Below are positions 23,396-34,635 of a stretch of 64,000 nt of DNA, one piece after another. Under the pieces are notes generated by a model. It saw only the letters and a list, made by a program, of their open reading frames with translations. It made no database searches and was not told where the DNA came from. The position numbers were made by a program, and so were the translations under genes. The stretch's first letter is position 1; every line of letters begins with the position of its first letter. Source of the stretch: Rhizoclosmatium globosum (lineage: Eukaryota; Chytridiomycota; Chytridiomycetes; Chytridiales; Chytriomycetaceae); contig MCGO01000003.1 of the NCBI GenBank assembly GCA_002104985.1, positions 558,001 through 622,000 on the forward strand. The letters are read 5' to 3'.

Positions 23396-23786
23396 ATGTC
23401 TGCCACTTTCACCCTTGTTGACGTCAAGAAGCACTGCACCGCCAAGGACTGCTGGATGATTATTCACGGAAAAGTCTATGACGTCACATCCTTCCTCTCA
23501 GAACACCCAGGAGGTGAGGAGATCATGGTTGAGTTGGCTGGACAAGATGCTACTGAAGGTATGGGTCTCCCCTCTATCATACTGCAAACCCTTCCGTCGG
23601 GATTGTCTTGACTGAATCTGCATCTATACAGCTTTCGACGACATTGGTCACTCTGGGGATGCCAAGAAGCAATTGGCCGACTTTTTGGTTGGTACCCTTG
23701 AGGGATATGTACCAGGTGCCGCTGCCGCTGCAGGCTCAACTGGTGCTGCCGAAGGTTCCAAGGACAGCAGCTGCACAATTCAATAA
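23396..23786 (+). CDS. Cytochrome b5, soluble type ending in a CaaX box
   Basis: Two exons (23396-23558, 23632-23786) give 105 residues. The heme-binding core is clear: first axial His37 in SEHPGGEE and second His61 in FDDIGHSGDA. Microsomal cytochrome b5 normally continues into a C-terminal membrane helix; here an Ala/Gly-rich linker ends in KDSSCTIQ and stop. The terminal Cys-Thr-Ile-Gln fits a CaaX farnesylation signal, so lipidation could replace the tail anchor. Cytochrome b5 passes electrons from its NADH reductase to desaturases and hydroxylases, including sphingolipid and sterol enzymes. No other anchor or targeting sequence is visible. Confidence 0.88.
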
Positions 23787-24469
23787 GCAGCATATTTTAG
23801 GTTCTGCTCTTATGTTATTGTTTACCAGCCAGTTGTTAGTTTGTTCAGTGCATCCAGCAGTCACTATGATCGGTCGTAGTTCATTATTCAATGTCGAATA
23901 AAGTCTCGTTCAAATGTTCTGTCTCAAGTTGAAATAGTTTGGCTGAGTCCCTCTCCTCTCCCTTTTTCCCAAACAGCCTTGGAACTGGAATTATCTATGA
24001 AGCATCGAGAATTCTATTCATAGCGGTTCTGCATCTACTAAAAAACTTGAATACAAGTAAGTAAGCAAACGAGCCTATACCGATTAATGGCTTGGTGGAT
24101 GCGGATTGTTTTGCAGGGGCCGGCCCTTCTGGATTGTAAAATGGCAGGTAAAATGGACGCTTTGATATTTGCTGTCTTTCCAAAGTTCAGACAATAACCA
24201 ATTTGAATTTCATTTGGGGCAATGAAAATGAAGGAAAATTAATTCCGTTATCATTATCTTTCTATCTTTCTCTATGATTATTGTGTCATGGTCAATAACT
24301 AACGCGGACTCTCTCTTTCATATGCGGGGGTTGCAAAGGTCGAGCCCTCGTGAGGATGACAGCTGCGTGCAAAAACAGAAGCGTGCAGCCGAAAAATTTG
24401 CAAGGCCCAAAAGAGAAGCATCACAAAACGGAGCCCCACCCTTGCATCCCACATCCTCATCTTTACATA
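23787..24469. other. Intergenic region upstream of C2H2 factor
   Basis: I see no convincing gene in these 683 bp. A GCGGGG element at about 24323-24328, in ATGCGGGGGTTG, resembles Mig1-type or other C2H2 factor sites and lies about 145 bp before the downstream ATG, so autoregulation is conceivable. An in-frame ATG at 24356 could start a 38-residue longer zinc-finger protein. Confidence 0.3.
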
Positions 24470-25101
24470 ATGATATCCATCCCACGCCGTAGCACAACGC
24501 CGTTCGAATGCCCCAAGTGCGACAAGTGTATGTTACTTCCAGTTCCCGTTTACAATCCTAAACAATCAAACCAGCCTTCCTTCGAATTGAACACCTCAAC
24601 CGCCACCTCAAATGCACGCACGACGGTGTCAAAGAGTTCCACTGCAAGGTGTGCCAAGGCAGCTTTGGTCGTAACGATGAGCTGCTCCGTCACCTTCGAA
24701 TGCACGTTCGCAAGAACGAGCTAGATATCAGTGAGATCCCCACCACACGCACAAGACGCCGGAACATCCGTCATCCGTCTCTGGTCGGACTGCCATACAG
24801 TGCTTCCAAGAGCAACGGTGGCGTTAGTGGTAACGGATCATCTGGATCACCATCCCCAAACTACTCAGACTTCTCTGGGCCAGCCACCGGATCGACTTCT
24901 CCATTGTCTCCACCGTTCTCACCAGGTTATTTGGTTGAGATTGCTGAGGCGATGGTGGCGGTCTCCACAGGCATCTCCACGGATCCCAAGCATGATGTCA
25001 CTTGCCAGCACCACTCATGCAAAGCGATGAGAAATCCTACTCAGCCACACACACCCCATTCCTTATGCCGCATATGCCAACAACTCTTCCGTTTACATTA
25101 A
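24470..25101 (+). CDS. Two-finger C2H2 transcription factor
   Basis: Exons 24470-24527 and 24575-25101 (47-nt intron) give 194 residues; a start at 24356 would add 38. The intron splits finger 1. Finger 1 has CPKC, a 12-residue linker containing SFLRIEHLNR, and the H-x4-H of HLKCTH. Finger 2 has CKVC, then GSFGRNDELLR and HLRMH. This tandem pair with a basic extension resembles fungal ADR1/Mig-type regulators that bind short GC-rich sites. A Ser/Gly/Pro-rich tail and a terminal Cys/His-rich stretch (CQHHSCK, CRICQQLF) follow. The gene at 48.7-50.8 kb encodes a paralogue with the same finger spacing. Targets are unknown. Confidence 0.75.
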
Positions 25102-25441
25102 TACTCAAGGATTGGGTATTAGCAAAATGTCACTCAACTTTCTTATGGACTAATACCACCACTTAATTACTGTTCTCCTCTATTTCTCCTACTTTGTTTC
25201 GCACTTTTCAAGTCGTAATCACTTAATTCTCTCTGTCTTCTGCTATTCTTAATGCTTTTACTTTTTTCCCTTCCGTAATAATCCTTTTCTTAGCAGTTTA
25301 TCTTGCAATTAATCAGAAGTACTACATGAATAAATATAATAATGATTCAAAGGCTGACAATTCATATAACAAATAAACAACAATGCCCGTTCAAAGTCCC
25401 TCCGTATCCAACATTTCCCTGCTAGATCCTGGAATTCAAGT
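25102..25441. other. Intergenic, T-rich
   Basis: Pyrimidine-rich 3' flank of the C2H2 gene with AATAAA-type signals near 25330-25380, then the 5' flank of the pentaspan gene. An ATG at 25383 opens a frame that stops before the first membrane segment, so I prefer ATG 25442 for that gene. Confidence 0.35.
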
Positions 25442-28412
25442 ATGGTCAACTATTGGCTCACAGCTGCGATGGCGATTCCAGCCACCGGTATCAGGAACAT
25501 CAGTGATTCCGTCCAACCAACTCATCAAACATTCATTGTAATTAATCGAACTCGTACGCCGCTTTAACGATATGACCTAAACACATTCATTTTCTCAGGA
25601 TGGGCTGACATTCATCAGTTTCCTTCTGTTATTGACCGTAGCCACTATTCCTATCAGTCTCTACTTTTGTTGTCGAGGGTTTTCTAAACCAAACAAGAAT
25701 CTCGTTATTCACTCACACAGAAAGCACATAACAGCACTGGGAATAGGTTTGGCGTTTGTGTGTGTGATTATAGCTGTCATTTGTGGAACCAGAGGTGAGA
25801 ATTGTTAGAAACTGCTGTCAAAACCAACGAATATTAGGAAATGAACTCGTGTCTCGGTTCGTTCAAAGCGTTCCATCAACAGCAACTTCTCTGTCATTTG
25901 ATGCGTCATTCACAATCTCACAAGTCCCAACGGTGGTGTCAAACGCTTTGTCGTCACTTGAACTCTCAGTGAACCAGACAGTCGAAGCTGAAGTGTCAAA
26001 ACTTCCAATTCCTATATCAGACTTTAAATCAGCCGGAATTCCGTTGCTTTCCGTCCTTAAAACGCTGTCGACTCACAGACTTGGACTTCAACAAATGCAA
26101 CCACAACTGACTCAAAAATCTCAACCCTCAACACGATCCTCACCCATTTCCTCGGAACTATTCAGTCTCTTAATACACAGCTGACATCACTCAACAAAGT
26201 CTACGCGGCCCCAACTCCAAGCCGTCTAATGTTCCAACTTAAAAACCAACTCCACTTATCCCCATTCAACAAACATCCGCACTAGCAGCATTCCAAACAC
26301 ACTCTCCCCTATCCTCTCAAATCCCCTCTCCAAGTCCCTCACATCTCCACAAGGACTTCCAGATGCTTCCGTTCTCCTCCCACAACTCCAACACCTCCTC
26401 TCCGACAACGGACATTAGAAATACAATCCAAGATGCATCTGCAATCAAATCCCTGCTTCAGCAGAAACTGACTGTTTCTGCTCAGACTGCTGCACATGAG
26501 ACAACTATTTACGCTCAGAATATGACTGCTTTCATCACGAAACTGAATACCACGATCATGGATACAGTGCACGACCTCGATTTAGGCAAATGGGATCTTG
26601 TAAGAGGTGTTGGGTTTATGGTTGTGTATGGATGGGGCTGCTTGATATGTGTTGGACTGGTAATTGTTGTGTGGTTCCAGTCTGCACGAGTGTTGCGTGG
26701 GATTGTCGTACCACAAATCGCTATTGTAACGTGTCTTGCGCTTATTATCGCAGCGGTGTTGTTTGCGGTGTCTGTTGGGGTTGGGGAAACGTGTCGGTCG
26801 CTCACGACAAGCACAACCACGTCTGTGCTGTTTATGTCGTTGTCAGAGTCAATCACAAATACCACAACAGCTGCAAAGCTTATTCAACAGTTTATTCAGG
26901 CTCGGGACACTTGCTTGACGGATGCGCCTGTAGGGGAGGTTTAATTGAGTTCGCAGAGACGATGGGTGTGAATCCGCAGCTTGTAATTTAACACTTCGTG
27001 CAGCACCAATCATTCAAATAGTGAACCTTACATCATATGTGAGTCAGTTGGATGGTACAGCTCTGTTTGGCGTAGACATGGCAGATCCAAAAATCAATAG
27101 CTCTATGCACAGCTTATGGCAAAATGAATTCTATCCTGAAAATTTGACACCACTTGTCAACCAAAACGCAGACTTTTCGGGGTTAGCGACGGAACTGGTT
27201 GGTTTACAGAGAAGCTTGGACGGATTCAGAAATCCAATGGCCCGCTTTATTCAATTTGGTGGCGAACCCTAACAAAGAAGTGCTGACGCCAGTTTTGTTG
27301 ACATCGTTTATGGGTGATGTGGCGATAGCAGTGGGATGGTTTCGTCGGCTTTAGATGATTTGAGCAAACTGGAAGCAAGTGTTGTCGACTTACAGACTGC
27401 CAGCAAAAATATGTTCTTCCTCTCTTACGTCAAGCACAAGTGAGGTTTAATGTTAAAGAGACTAATTTGCTAACGTATTTGACCAGGTTGATGTCCCAAC
27501 AGTTCCATCTCTTGTCGGATCATTACTGCGCACTACTCAAAACTTTATTAGAAGCTTACAAGACATTGTCACAACTCAGTCTCCATCGATAAAAGCTCAG
27601 CTTGCCAGTCTGATTGCTGCAACCACAAATTCCATGAATGCCAACCTCGACTGTCATCTACTGTCACAAGATTCTGTTTCTATTCAAAATAGCATATGTA
27701 CGGATTTGGCTTCTTCTTTGGATGCATTGTGGTTGGCGTACATGTTATTTGGAATGGCACTGTTCACAATGCTGTGCACTTTGCCCTGCGTCGCAAAGTA
27801 TTGGGTGTACCGCCTCAAGAGAGGAAAGATGGGAAGTCAAATGGGAAGTGTGGCGAGTAAACTGTCGTCGCATGAGCAATTGTCATTTTCGACCTCGAGT
27901 GGTCTGGATTGGGACAAACGAGGCAATCGAAAGTTCGGACGGGTAAGACTTCTTGCTTGGAGAATAGAGTGAAAGAAACTAATATTGTTATACACTCAGG
28001 AATCGGCTCAAGTACTGGACACAGTTCACGCTGATGATATTCTACAAGTCAGTGCTGACGTTCTACCGAGGAATAGCTTGTTTCAATCAATGGATGACCT
28101 CGAAAAACAGAAGTTGGGGTCAAAGAAGGGACAGGCAGGCGTGTGTATGATTCTGGACAGACATTGAACGAGTCTCTGGATGTGGTAGGTAGGGACTCCA
28201 TTGCAAGGCAAAGAGATTCGATCGCGAGACAAGGAAGCTTTGTAGTCATACAAGATGGTACAGGAGAAAGAAGAGTTCAAGTTGAGCAGAGGATGGTGGT
28301 ATCTCGCTCGGACCCTGACTTGATTGTTACGACTGATGGAGAAAGGACACGACGAACTACCCGTCCAGGTGAAGGAGATCCAAACTTTGTTACTCCGCCG
28401 CGATACATGTAA
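25442..28412 (+). CDS. Prominin-like pentaspan membrane protein (frame breaks present)
   Basis: Five hydrophobic segments are seen: about 25605-25670 (FISFLLLLTVATIPISLYFC), 25725-25792, 26605-26690, 26705-26790 and 27725-27810 (LWLAYMLFGMALFTMLC). TM1-TM2 and TM3-TM4 are separated by short loops. Two large loops of about 240 and 270 residues, with several N-x-S/T sites, lie between TM2-TM3 and TM4-TM5, and a 150-residue polar tail follows. This spacing is that of prominin (CD133), a cholesterol-binding protein of membrane protrusions and cilia; SSLDALWLAYMLF also recalls the prominin TM5 border. Clear introns include 25538-25598, 25795-25837 and the one before 28008. Elsewhere the frame changes at homopolymers (26059, 26241, 26410, 26933, about 26985), so exact exons are uncertain. 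Fungal Prm1 is the main alternative. Confidence 0.45.
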
Positions 28413-28515
28413 TTTCGTATAATAAATTGACTTTGGGTTGCAATACGTATGATTATGATGAGGGGTGCCTCCCCACGTGATGTGCCCCTCGCCAAAAACA
28501 AATCATCAAACGACG

Positions 28516-29694
28516 ATGCTGTCCACCTTCCACACAATTGAACCGCTCAAAGACAACGAAGCGAGCAGCAGCAGCAGCAGCAGCAATAACAGTACAGGAA
28601 CCAGTTCAGTTGCATCAACGTTCAGCGCAACAACATCGGCGCTTCTCAGTCGGGCGCTGTCGTTAACGGGCCGCCGCGCATCAACGTCGGGCCCGACTTC
28701 GACGCCACCGCTTCCGGAATCCGCGACGCATCGGAAGTTGTCGGCGCCCGAGCCGTCTTTGTCGCTGTCGGCCTCTGCTGCGACTGGTTCCGCGACAGAG
28801 GCACCACCCGCGTCAACGGCGGCAAAGGCGGCAAAGGAGCGCCGTCTCTCGCGATCCGCAGAAACACTCGATGCCCTGATTGCTGACATCGACGGTTTCG
28901 CCATGGCCGCTGCTCTGGAACAGAAACAGAAAGAGTTTGAGGAGAGGGAAAACAGGAAGCTCGAACGCATTAACAGACGCTTGAAGCTCGAGGAAGACAA
29001 GGAACGCCGTCGAATCCATGAAATTAGAGAACGGGCCTATCGCTCGGCTTTTGGCTCTTCTCCGATTCCAGATGCAGAGATTCCTGATCAAGGGGGCGTT
29101 CCTATGGCACGTTCACGCTCGCGAAACAATAATGACACAATCTTGTCCCCAGCTGTCATCAATTCATTGTCCTCAACTCCCTCCTTGTCCTCAGAACCTG
29201 TTCCGCATCAACAGGCCACCCCCAACCGATACCCTACCAGTTCCCTTCTCGTCCAACCTCCCCTTCAAACTCTTTTTACTCTCGCCCAACTTCTCCTTCG
29301 CCTTCAATGCGTTCTCGTCCAACTTCTCCATCTCTCCATCAAGAAGACTTCTTGTTGGATGTCATTAAACTGAATGCATCTTCAACTACGCATGCTACTA
29401 GAAGTTTACCTCCTCCTGAGCGCACCTTGTCTCCCTCGAGGAAACTTGGATTCGTTACAAACAGACAATCGGTTCAACAGGTTTGTCTCAATTCAACTTA
29501 TTTATATCATGTTACTAATACCGTCCAAAAATCAGCTCAAGGAAGAGTTTAAGGAAGACATGGATCTCAAGAGATCGGGATCTTGGTCCGTGGGTGCCAT
29601 GTTTGCAAAAAAGTCAAATGAAAGAACCTCAAACGAAAATCGGTTCAGTGTCGCAAGAACGTCAAGGCCAACAAGTCCCACATTGTTCAGATGA
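28516..29694 (+). CDS. Ser-rich coiled-coil protein, function unknown
   Basis: Exons 28516-29199, 29241-29480 and 29536-29694 give 360 residues (start alternatively 28480). Intron 1 is 41 nt with a GTTCCG donor and brings the SRPTSPS-containing frame into phase. The protein has a poly-Ser N-terminus, a Ser/Ala/Thr low-complexity part, a charged coiled coil of about 45 residues (KEFEERENRKLERINRRLK), three SRPTSPS repeats that look like proline-directed kinase sites, and a basic end. No catalytic domain is recognisable. I infer a cytoskeletal or scaffold role only from composition. Confidence 0.6.
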
Positions 29695-29829
29695 ATGAAG
29701 CTAATATGAAGAAGGCGGCAATTAACATTTTCTCGCGTTCGTTCATTGTACCTGCTTTCACAGTATTATTCTACAAACTCTATTCGAAATATACTTTGAC
29801 AAATGTATCTTCAAGAATGAATTATGAAT

Positions 29830-31083
29830 TCAAAAAGTTCCTGATGGACATACTCCATCCCCCTTTCTCCAAAGAAACGAAGCAGTTAGTCCCATATGAT
29901 GAAACACTGCACCCAAGATGACAAAAACATGGAATATCTGGTGCGACTGAAACCAATAGTCAAAATAGCCTGGATACAAGCACTCTGGAAAGTGAAACAA
30001 GAACAGCATAGCCCCAAACAAATAGCACCAATCATGAGAACAAAGTAAGGCATCGAAATCATACGCATCAGAGTGTCCCACTAAGTTTGATACATTCAGC
30101 CTCATAAAATCAAGATACTACAGATTTACTCACGTCCTCATCCAGAGCAAGAATCGAGTGAATCGCAGGAATCACAATCAACGTCGGAATAAGAATAAAC
30201 AAGAGAGTTCGCAGCGATCGATATTTAGGTCCCGCAAAGTATTCGCTTGAATTGACTCCAACCTAATAACAAAAAGTCAGACAACCCACTTCACCCAACG
30301 CCAAAGTGATACATACCGTAACGACGCCAGCAATTCCTATCATGCCCATGTAGACAAACGCCATCGTTGGATGACAGTGAAATCCATACCACATACTAGC
30401 CAACATACTTCCCACAATAAGAACAACAATTCCAACATAGTCACATTTCATACAAGTACGCTGCACCTTTTGCGAGTGACAACAAAACAAGTGAAACACT
30501 GCACTCATAGTCAGACAAAACACAGCACTGGTGTGGAAACCGGCAAAACAAGGTAATCCGTCCAGTCAGCTTTGTTTGGAGCCAGCAAAAAGTATCGAGT
30601 GCATAACTGTGTAAGAGCATGTAAGTCCTACTGCAATTACCCAAACAACACTCGTTACCTGCAGAATCACAAAGAAGAACGCCCCGAAGGCATGGGTATA
30701 AAAGTTCCCTGTCTCATTATGGACATAGAACAGGGACTCGATACAAGCAGCATATGAGTGACAAATGCGACGATAGCCCGTCAAGATGAATGGGTGTGCT
30801 GGTACCACGCTGGCATATCCGTTTCCACTAGCAGGTTGTGTCGAGGATGCGTATGATTGTGTTGATGCGCATGGTTGCGGGATTGGTCTTCATCTGCAAC
30901 GAGCGGGGCTGAGTGTGATTGGTTCTTTCGCCAGCCAAAGCCAAATCGGAAGCGGAGGGGTGTGTGTTGTCGGCGTCCACTTGCGGAATGGAACTTTCGT
31001 TGCGTGATCGCGGGTGATTCTGCCTCGCTTGAGGAGGAGGGCTGAAGGAGGATTTCGTCTTCACTGTCAGCCATGAGTGACAT
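29830..31083 (-). CDS. PAQR (adiponectin receptor/Izh-type) protein, interrupted frame
   Basis: Family motifs appear in order on the minus strand: HPFILTGYRR, IESLFYVHNETGNFYTHAFG, SAVFHLFCCHS, CDYVGIVVLIVGS, then PGYFDYWFQSHQIFHVFV. The conserved Ser/Asp/His set (Ser-x3-His, Asp in CDYVGI, His-x3-His) that binds zinc in PAQR hydrolases is present. Introns at 30640-30607 (34 nt), 30316-30263 and 30133-30081 fit. Three one-base frame breaks remain: near 30795-30800 (between PAWYQ and HPFILTG), at the run 30545-30548, and at the run 30012-30015. Each is solved by one extra base, so this is either sequence error or a decaying gene. The predicted role is membrane lipid/ceramide or zinc homeostasis. 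The acidic N-terminus starts at ATG 31083. Confidence 0.8.
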
Positions 31084-31138
31084 AGAGTTTTTCCGGGGGT
31101 TGATTCCTTCTTTCTCCCTTCATAATAAAATATCAAAG

Positions 31139-32213
31139 ATGTGTCTTTGGCACGTCCAATCACGTTTTATGATTATTCTGAGTGCAGTCTGTGGGAGGGG
31201 AGACATCTATCCAATCAGATACGTTGTTGGGAAAGATTCTCGAACCATTTCAATGAGGACAGCCATCATTTGGCAGGACACAGGTGCTATATCGACGTGT
31301 ATCGCAAGTACAGCTTTGACTTCTTTTGAGCTGTTGGGGGCGCTGTATCTAGTATTTATGGAACGTGAAGGACGCAAGAAACTCACAGCATTCAACGTTT
31401 CGCTTGGAATATCAGCAGTTTCCGTTATTCTGGCGAACATATGCTTGATTCTTGGAATAGCTGGAAATCATGATCGACGTAAAACTGGCAGTCCATACTT
31501 TTTTGAAGTTGCCTCCATTGCCACCTTTCAAATGTGTTGTGAGTCGCTTCAACATTTCATAAATATTTTCACGGCATTGATCGTTTAATTAAGATATCTA
31601 CGTTTGTTGGAGCAGATCGAAGGGCACTGCCAAAATGACATCCCCCACATTATTTCGAACAGCCAATGTTCTCGTGATTTTGGCACCGATTGCCTGCTAT
31701 TTGCCAGTCATTCCGCTAATTTTATATTATTTCCTTGACGCCTCGTACGAATTCAAGCTCCGAATCACGGCTAATATGAGCTCAGTATTCGCTGGAGTTT
31801 TCGCCTCCACCTTTGATTCAATCCTTCTTACGACATTTGTCACATTTCTTTTCCGCAACCGTCTCGAGACCGAAGAGATTTCGAAAGACGCGTACATTGC
31901 GGCACAACACGGAATTCTGGCCAACACTTTAAGCTTCATCGCTGTAGGTCTTTACTGCGCGAGCCTTCTATTTGGTAAAGATGGAGACTGGCAGAACATG
32001 ATAGTGTCGGGTGTTCTGTTTCTATGTCAATCAATTGTTTTGAACTGGGTGGTGATGAAATTTCGATTGCATAAACTGGAGGAACAAGAAGATTCCGTTA
32101 TTGTGTATGGTAGAAACAGTCGAGGAGAGAAATACGGTGATATTGTGAAGGTTGTGGAGGAGGAAGTTTTGGGCAGAGTGTCCGACACAACAATGCGGAG
32201 TCTAGGGAGTTAG
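31139..32213 (+). CDS. Seven-transmembrane protein, possible receptor
   Basis: Exons 31139-31538 and 31594-32213 (55-nt intron, GTGAGT donor, phase 1) give 339 residues. Seven hydrophobic helices are visible: about residues 40-72, 85-110, 122-142, 155-182, 190-218, 235-256 and 262-286. A charged cytoplasmic-type tail (RLHKLEEQEDSVIVYGRNSR) follows. The layout suggests a G-protein-coupled-receptor-like protein, but I do not recognise a family motif such as DRY or a Pth11 CFEM domain. An in-frame ATG at 31073 would overlap the start of the divergent PAQR gene by 11 bp, so I use 31139. Confidence 0.6.
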
Positions 32214-32430
32214 AAGTTTTTGGTTTTAATATGCTGATACCCAATCGATTTCTTCTTACATTAATTTATTTCCCATCAAAAGAAGAAGGAGATTCTTCGA
32301 CCCCTACCAACCCCAAGACCAAGCTACAAAGAAACAACATTACAACGTGCGTCTCCATTCGACCTACGTATAATACTCATGGCGGAAAAGCTTGGCGTTT
32401 TCATTTTGTCTTGAAGTGAGGTTGTCTAGT

Positions 32431-33000
32431 TTACAACTGCGTTGTTCCAGGCCTAACTTCTGCCTCAAATTTCAAGCCAACATTCTCTCTCATCGACATT
32501 ATCATGGCGTAATGTTCATAGTGGTGGTTCTGACTCAAGCGTTTCCTGTTTATGACGCCACGAAACAAGAATAGAACTAGAAATCGAGTGGAAAGACTGC
32601 CAGTAATCGGAGCACTCTCTTGCGAACTATCAATATTCAATCTGTTGAATAATGTGCCACGTGGTTCTATGGGACGATACTGATATTTAGGTTTACAACC
32701 CAACACTGTTATCGAAACAAATGTTTGGCAATGCTGAAGAAACCTGTGAACATATCATGTCCTTACATTCTGATATCTATACATCTGATTGCTTCTTGGA
32801 AAACATCAAAAGTGCGATTCCTACAATTTTGAGTGATGAGTTCAAATGGAGACATATGAAACGGCTTCATAGTTTCGCTCACGAATATTAGTTTTCTGTG
32901 AATGGGAGGAATGCTCCCAATAGCGAATGGTTCAATATGAAACACGCCGAATGCTGGGCAGATATCGCGACGAATTCAAAACACACAATTATATGTGAAA
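32431..33000 (-). CDS. Possible hypothetical gene or remnant
   Basis: On the minus strand a coding-like stretch (IEPFAIGSIPPIHRKLIFVS) spans about 32980-32765. A second open stretch runs from about 32705 to a stop at 32431 (YQYRPIEPRGTLFNRLN). The two cannot be joined in phase with a clean GT-AG intron. It may be an unrecognised short gene, an error-containing gene or a remnant. No domain is recognised. Confidence 0.25.
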
Positions 33001-34635
33001 AACATCAGGGTTTTGTGACTTAAAAGGAGGAAAACATTTGATTCAGTCGAAACTTGGACACCCTGGAATCTTTTCCATAAACGGCGCCAATAATCATTTC
33101 GACTCAAATAATATGAATCGGAAAGTTTCATTCAGCGCTCAGTCGACAACGCCATCCGAGTTGGATCACCTCTCTTCCAGAAATCCTCCCATTAATTCCC
33201 GACCACCTCGTTCAGAAGCGAAAAGAAGGTGAGCTGTTTCGAATTGTCGCTTTTTCTTTCATCCAAACGCGCTCTTCTCTTTTCCCTCGACAGGTTGATT
33301 CCCCCCTCCTCTCTGCACACCCCCGCTTCACCTCCGATCACCTTCTGCTTGATGCCCAAATACTAATACGATTTTTACCATGCTAATAGAACTATACTCA
33401 AGTCCAACCGTCGCTCGGAGGTCGAGGTCGCCCTGGTGTTGGTCAAGTCCAAGTCATCCACGGTCCTCTGAGCACCTCCCAGACACCGCAAGATCTTCCA
33501 GAGCTACTAAGGCATTACTCTAAGCTTTCTTGGTGGTCCACTGGTGAACGTCGCGTCTGAGTCGCTTTGTTGTCGTCTCGGGTGGTTCCATCCAAAGGTA
33601 CTCGGCTCTTCGGTGATCCCCCAAGAGCCATCCAGATCGTCTCCAGTCTCTTCTGGTCCACTCTACGCTGTTTTTGAGACCCAAGTTGGAACTACACGCC
33701 GGCCACAAGACTTGGACCTCTTCCGTCACGCTTCTCTGATTGTCCCTTCAACTGAAAACATCCAATAACTTACCACCTTGTTGCACGTCATACTCTCTAC
33801 CTTCGAAACGTAAGATTGCTTTATTTGTGATCGCCTCCTCTTTTCTCCTCCTTCTCCTGTCACCTTATGTCAAACTTGATAACTAACAGCTTTTTCTCCA
33901 GCGAGTCCACCCTGCTCTCACCCTGCTCGCTTTCAAGACATGACACGGTATCCGACGTTGATCAACGACCTTGTCTCTTGTCTTCACCGAGCTGTCAACC
34001 CCTCGAAAAATTCTGACAATTCTGGACCAAAAAAATTGTTCCACTCCAGTCGACTGTACCTCACTTGTCTCGTTGGTCACTCAAGATATCCATCGAGGTT
34101 CCTTCGTTTTAATACGCTATCGTAAGTATCCAACTTTTAAACCCAAAACGAGGTATTTTGGTTTGCATCTATTTCCTTCACTATTTTCTTGATTCTTCTT
34201 TCACTTCACACTGAAACGCTCACTCTTACACAGATTTGCCGACTATCTGTAGCCGTCTTCCAATGTTCAAGACACTGCCTACTGCGGAATGAACTCATGG
34301 CCCGCCTATCAGCACTCTAGCTGTGTTCCACCAAAAACGCACCAGACTCATCTTTCTGAATAACTTTTCACTCACCTGGTTGCTTTGCATTGCCCTTCAG
34401 ACTCTTTGAGTGTTTGGGTATGTACTTTTTTTCCTCCCCAAACCTGACAATCCAAACACATCCAAAAGATCAACGACACCAACAATTACTGCCCAAGAAA
34501 CTACTCATATACTTTCACATGGTTTGTTTTTCTTTCGTCTTTCAACAAACAAATAATTTTCACCACTCTCTTGTCCAGGCACAACTTTTGGTCAACGATC
34601 CACGAACCTCACTCTACTACTGGACATTTCCGACG
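33000..34635 (+). other. No confident gene; pyrimidine-rich, intron-like segments
   Basis: Several short frames interrupted by stops, with plausible GT...AG segments, for example a donor at 33230 and an acceptor after TGCTAATAG near 33389. A small frame begins at ATG 33113 (MNRKVSFSAQSTTPSELDHL). This could be a spliced non-coding transcript or a decayed gene. The right edge runs into the first, slightly diverged satellite unit. Confidence 0.25.

Noticed and set aside
25383..25552. ATG at 25383 as start of the pentaspan gene
   Set aside because: Its frame cannot be spliced in phase to the exon with the first membrane helix; ATG 25442 can.
29691..29921. Short plus-strand frame after the coiled-coil gene
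   Set aside because: It is antisense to the conserved C-terminus of the PAQR gene.
30045..30133. Alternative donor (GTAAAT, phase 1) for PAQR intron 3 that avoids the third frame break
   Set aside because: It replaces a hydrophobic segment expected for TM6 (MPYFVLMIGAICLG) by a polar one; kept only as an alternative to a one-base error at 30012-30015.
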